Part shown: piece by piece, positions 58,740 to 64,000 of the stretch | Layout: every line of letters starts with the position of its first letter | Position numbering within the stretch: position 1 is the first letter of the stretch | Origin: Lathyrus oleraceus | Taxonomy: Eukaryota; Streptophyta; Magnoliopsida; Fabales; Fabaceae | DNA length: 64,000 nucleotides | Assembly (NCBI RefSeq): GCF_024323335.1 | Contig: NC_066583.1 | Span: forward strand, 410,018,031 to 410,082,030 | Direction: 5' to 3' | Made by a program: the position numbers and the translations under genes | The notes under the pieces: model-generated | What the model was told of the DNA's origin: nothing | Databases searched by the model: none | Seen by the model: the letters and a program-made list of their open reading frames with translations, nothing else

Positions 58740-61660
58740 TTCCCCTTAACAGGGGAGAAACTTTCTCCTAACCAGAGACTGGGAAATGACCAACTAAAAG
58801 GGAGACTGACTCGAGCCTAATAGTTATCATGTATTCCGCAATTGTCCTAGGTTGAGTTTTCTATCTACTTGCACAAGCAGCAAGCTAATCCTAACCCGGC
58901 AAAGCAAAGCATGCAAGCACAATCAAAACAAATCAAACATTCACAGTTAGCACACACTATATACAGACAGATGTGGCTCAAACAAGGGTTAGGCTGCAAG
59001 AGCAAGCCACTGTATCAGGGTGACATTAGCTCTTAACCCTGACATTGAGAGTCAGGGTGAAGCTGATGAAATAGGAGTGAAGATTAGACTTCACAGCTCT
59101 TATCCCTGGCCAGGGAGAGCTTCAGACAAAGAAGTGTGGGTTCAGAAAGTGGGAACCCTTCTACACTTATGACTCTGACTCAACTGTACAACTGTACAAG
59201 GATCTTGGGTTACTATCCTCAAGGCATCAACATGTAATGTGAGCCAAGGGATGACTCAACAGAAGAGAAGGAGATGGATTGCACATCTCTTGTGTCTGCC
59301 AATTGCCTTATTCAAGGTCTTTTCCTGCTTGGGGACAAAGATAAACAAGCACAATCATTGCCTCTTAAGGAGGACTTCAGACAGGTGCCTGGCCAAGTAA
59401 CAGGCCAGGTCTTCCAGACTACATGGAGAAAAGAAATTCTACCTCAATTGGTTAACACAACCAAGCAACAGCACAAGCAAGTTCAAAATGAACTAGAGCA
59501 ACTAAGGCACCTGAAATCAATCTAATATGATCAGTACTCAGCTCAAACAGTTAAACAGACAAGTTAAAAGTTAACTGTACACAAGCAATGCATCAAGCAA
59601 AGCATAAGCCAATGCTCAACACAAATGAATTAGAAACCACCTACAAAACAAAATTAATGTTAATCAACATCATTCACATGAGCAACTCAAACCAAGTGAA
59701 TTAATTCCTCCATGCCATTTTCCTTTTGTCCTGAAACACAATCCAAACATGAGAAGCAAAACCCTAGGACAAAGCCTAGGGTCCAATAGGGATCAAAAAT
59801 TCAAAACAGAACATGAAAATTATCAAAAATCAAGTTCAATCAAATTAGAATCATGTCCAATTGGTCTCATGTTCATATCATCTACCATTATCATTTCATG
59901 AAGCAAATAGTGCAAAGCATGTCATTTAGAAGCTCATTGGACCAAACAGAAGGAATCAATTCAAACTCAATCCAAAACAATTCAATAAATCTCCATAAAA
60001 TTCAAAGCTAAACAGCATTCATTACATGTCAATCACACCAAATTTCAAGCCAATTGGACAATGGGAAGCAAGTCAATTAAATTCATCAAGTTAAAGCATG
60101 CTCATGCAAGTCCAAACAAAGCACAATTTCATGTATCAACTTCAAGCAAGCATAAAACAGTGTAGGAACATGATAAATGCACCAAACCAAAACCATGACA
60201 AACTTCAATGTGTCTATAATCACTCCACAAAATTTCAAGTCCGTCCAATACATATCCAGAATTTCACAAATCAATTAAAAACATGTCTCACAAAAGGCCC
60301 ACATTTGGTCAAACAGAAAGGAAATTCTCAATCAAATTGGAAACACATCCAAAAATTCCAGAAAAATTCACATGTGAACCTAACATCCCTAAGCATCAAC
60401 ATGCAAACTTTCAGCTCATTTCAAGTTCATATGGCATGGTAACAAAATTCATGAAGTTACAAAAGAAACGGTGTGACACAAATTGTCACACCTCTAATGA
60501 TCATGTCATATCTCTCAATCCAGGAACTCAAAAATCACAAACCATATACCAAAATGTCCATTAAGGTCTCTAGAATAAGCATGCAAAATTTCAAGAATTT
60601 GTAATTAAGCATCATCATTTTATGAGCAAAAGAGTAAGCATGGTGCAAGAAGTGACATACATGAACAAACCCTAACCAATTATTTTTTCTACACGTCCAC
60701 AAAATTATTAAAAATCACCAAAAAAAAGAGGACACTACAAGGATCATGGTGACAAAAATTTCATTCAATTTGGAATTATAGTTTGTGAGTTATGAATTTT
60801 TAATGTGGAAAAAAAATGATGAAATAAGCATGCAAACATGTGAAGCATAATGAAAATTAATTGCCAAGCCAAAAATGTGAAACGGCGCCAGCAGGACTCG
60901 AAGGCGGTTCCTGTTTGAACCAAACGCGCGCGCAAACACAAGTATCCATGAACAGTAAACGAAATTTGGATTGAAAGGCAGTTTCTGGAAAATTTTCACA
61001 AGTTCTTCATGTTCTTCATACATTCATAGGCTCAAGAACAAAACTCCACCAAATTGGACAAACTATACATCAATGGAAAGGTCTTTCCAAGCACATCATG
61101 AATATCAAATTAATTAAGTCTAATTCCTCATATTTAAAGAGAATCGATGACAAACATGTTCATGTATGAAACTTCAAATCCACATATCTCTCTCATTTCT
61201 CAACCAAATTTAGTGAAACGAATTGCAGAATTTTCTACTAAGAAAGATCTATCCAAATCATCAATCAATTTCAAGAATTATTGGATTCGAAAAATCACCT
61301 TGATTTGAGCACAGTGATGAATTCGCGTGTATTAGGCTTCGAAATGTGAAAACAGAACTTCTATGATGCTTGTGGAAGTGAATGGAACAAAGATTGGATG
61401 TTGATTGTACACGAACTTGATGAAATCTCAAATTTCCATGGATGAACCTCACTTTAACAGTCCAAAATCCAGCTTGAATTCCAATGGTTCTTGCTCCAAT
61501 TAGCTTCAATAATGATTGTAAATGATGAAACAATGAAGATCTAAGCAAGGTTTTTGAAGAAATTGCAAAAAAAATGAAGATGAAAAGTTGAGAGAATTGT
61601 GCAATTTTGGATCTAGATCTGAAATTCTGTTATGATTATGATGAAAACAGTTACAATTAT

Positions 61661-61669
61661 CCTTTTATA
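61661..61669 (-). promoter_or_regulatory. TATA box of solo LTR D
   Basis: The minus strand reads TATAAAAGG, about 1.27 kb from the outer LTR end, the same depth as in the A LTR. Confidence 0.6.
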
Positions 61670-62930
61670 TGTTATGTTAATGATGTTTCTAATCAAGATT
61701 AGTGCTAATGAAATGGATTAGTGAAAATGCATTTTCATGCTAAATGCCAATTTTGTCCTTTCACCTCACTTATGCCATGCCAATGTAACAGTGGAATTTT
61801 TTTGTTGCAGCAAGTTTCAAATGGCATATGTGAGCTAGTGCAAAAGGAATGGAGTGAAAATAATGAATATTTCTCAAAATGCACTTTTTCCCTCCACTTT
61901 TCAAATTAAGTCCACTTGAAAAATGGACTTTTTATGTGATGAATTTTCATGAAATGTAATGATGGATCATGATAGTACATGTTAAATGGAGTTTGCTCAA
62001 AGAAACCTCACTCAATTTGGCCTTGTGAATCAAAAGTTATGCCACTTTGAAATTCAACTTTTTTGGACAATGATCAATCCATAACTTGCCAACCCCAAAT
62101 GAGAAATTCATGTTCTTGGACTTTTTGGAAAGGTGAGAGCAAGATATAAAACTTTCATGTTAAACAAAATTTCATTTGAAGCATTTTTGGACATGTAATT
62201 TTGAGGAGAAAAACTTTCCATTTTTGGCAGTTTTCAATTACAGGTCACTTTCTATTTTTGGAAAGTTTCCACCTGACTTTATTTTCTTCATTCTTGATGT
62301 TTGAAATGTCAAATGAAACTTGTTTAGACATGAATGAAGTGTCTCTAACTCTCTCCCACCTCCAAATCCATCAATTCGGGCACAGTTGACCACAGTTGAC
62401 TTTTCTGACTGATAGATGAATTTCAGCTTGACTGATCAAATTGAGCCTCAAAACTCCTGATGAAATGGCTCAATGATGAAACCCTAGCTTCCATAAGCTC
62501 AATATAATCATATGATGATCCCCATATCCATTGAAAACCTCATCTCCTTGACAAGCCCTGACTGGCCTAATACAACTGATTAGGGTTGACCAGAGGTCAA
62601 AACCCTAATCTCAAGGTATCTAATCAATCTCTTGGTGATGACAAAACCATGATGATGATGATGTACCATTTCAACCAAGATGATGCTCAACCCTCCTTGA
62701 GGAACCATGAAACCCTGATTTGAATCACCAACCCTCAGATGATTAGTGATCAGTTCAATGAAACCCTAGCTTGCACCTTAACCTCTTTATCTTCTAATCA
62801 AGACCTAGGAGGATGACTTGCTCAATGTAGCCATATGATATCCAACATGCTAATGACTAATGACTTAAGAAATGCAATGCAATATGTTAAGCTAGTCCCA
62901 AGAGAGGAGGGCAAATTTTGAGGTATTACA

Positions 62931-62935
62931 CAAAG
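62931..62935. repeat. Target site duplication of D, right (CAAAG)
   Basis: It is identical to 58050-58054; B-type LTR sequence resumes with GAAAAAGCAAATG. Confidence 0.93.
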
Positions 62936-64000
62936 GAAAAAGCAAATGAATAATATGTACAAGAATAGTAAATTGCATAAAAGTAAAGAGCAAAATTAAA
63001 TGTTAATGGTTAATAGTTAGTGTTAGTAGTTAGTGTGCCATAAGGCAAATTTAGCACTATGTTAAGCAATCGTAATTAGACTTATGTAGAAGTCACAACT
63101 ATCTGAGGCCGGTCAATATTAATGTAGGCAACAACACAAGTTAGAAGTCTTAATTAGTGAACTAAGTTCCAACAACTTGCCATGCCAAAAAGAAGAAGAG
63201 AATTGATCTTGTATTGGTTTAAGTCTTTTGCATGATTTAGGAAACAACCTATCCTTAATGCAAAGCCATTCACTTGATCAATTGATCAAGATGAATTAGA
63301 TTTGAATCAAGGAAGATTAAGTCTCCCTAATAAATGCTAATTTATCAACCTTCAACTCATTGATCAAAAAAAGAAAAAGAAGAAGAAGAAGAAGAAGAAA
63401 GAGATGAATAATGGAAAAGGAAATGGAAAGAATAAAGTGCATAAGGTGAAATAAAATGTACCAATCCATGTGTGTTGACCAAATGACATTGAAAGTCAAA
63501 GTCAAACAATGAGAAACCAGAAATGGGATGAAGATTGGAGGTCAAATAATAAGCAAAATATTTTTGGCATTTTATCTATTAAAAATAAACTTGAATTAAA
63601 AATAAAAGAAAGGTCAAACTTCAAAATCACTTCAAATCAACCTTGAAAGGTCCAAGTGATTTATCCCAAGTTCAATAAGGTCAAACAAAGTTTGACAAAA
63701 AAATTCAGCATTTTTAAAAGTCAGAAACTATTTTTAATCAATTAAAAATGAATAAAAATAACTTAATTGAACTAAAATCTCAAATAAATCTCAAATCAAT
63801 TAAAAAATTGATGAGATCTTTCATAGATCCATCATCATTCAAATAGGTTAGGAAAATATTTTTGTATTTTTTGAATATTGAAAACTATTTAAAATGAATT
63901 AAAAATAACCAGAAAAGAGAAAATTCACAAAAAATATCAAATGACAAAATAAAAAATATTAAAAATCAATTTTAGAAACTAGAATTTAAATGGAGAAGAA
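62936..64000 (-). repeat. Second B-type LTR fragment, part 2, cut by window edge
   Basis: It is collinear with about 37936-38985 of the B 5' LTR and with 21247 onward in the 3' LTR, including an expanded GAA microsatellite (63370-63400). It continues beyond the window. Confidence 0.9.

Larger units (their letters stand above)
58055..62930 (-). mobile_element. Element D: solo LTR related to element A
   Basis: 4876 bp, TGTCGCATCC to GAGGTATTACA on the plus strand, flanked on both sides by CAAAG with no internal element sequence. Both ends match the A LTR ends closely; the interior is a diverged relative. It carries a TATA box at 61661-61669 (minus), two conserved hairpin blocks (58375-58414, 58701-58739) and the shared U5 core (58200-58236). 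Solo LTRs arise by recombination between the two LTRs of one element. Confidence 0.94.

Overview
The window is plant nuclear DNA made almost entirely of nested LTR retrotransposons. I found no host gene, rRNA, tRNA or CRISPR. Ogre/Tat-type Ty3-gypsy elements with 5-6 kb LTRs, an extra ORF1, two RNase H domains, a PR-RT intron and tandem repeats in the 3' UTR suggest a large-genome legume, probably tribe Fabeae (pea, vetch, faba bean or Lathyrus). The taxon is an inference; the element biology is read from the sequence.

Layout, left to right. Element A (minus strand, 1-21246, continuing off the left edge) is an Ogre-like element with a full 5.3 kb 5' LTR at 15921-21246. Its LTR-leader-gag segment is tandemly duplicated: 1-5090 repeats what lies between about 5093 and 19324. 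One copy is interrupted by element E (plus strand, 7072-14759), a young chromovirus of probable Tekay/Del type with 1954-bp LTRs, a TTTAT target duplication and one 1203-aa polyprotein lacking the integrase catalytic core. Element A itself sits in the 3' LTR of element B (minus strand, visible 21247-41362). B is a near-complete Ogre: 3' UTR, integrase, two RNases H, RT, intron, gag-protease, ORF1, PBS and a 4.9 kb 5' LTR. A handful of stops and frameshifts have killed it.

41363-43084 is an unclassified spacer. Element C (plus strand, 43085-57581) is a non-autonomous Ogre-like element: 5.9 kb 5' LTR, PBS, a gag remnant, a 3' UTR with about 50 copies of a hairpin repeat, PPT, and a 3' LTR cut off just before its TATA box. 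From 57582 onward the DNA is a further B-type LTR, into which a solo A-type LTR (element D, 58055-62930) inserted with a CAAAG target duplication. The paralogous empty site is at 37931-37935.

Order inferred from nesting: B, then A into B, then duplication within A, then E into A. The most interesting pattern is structural: the predicted transcribed leaders (R-U5) and 3' UTRs of these elements carry families of short hairpins whose stems change sequence but stay paired. One of them, a CTACG...CGTAG-bounded hairpin, is shared by all four Ogre-like LTR types here.
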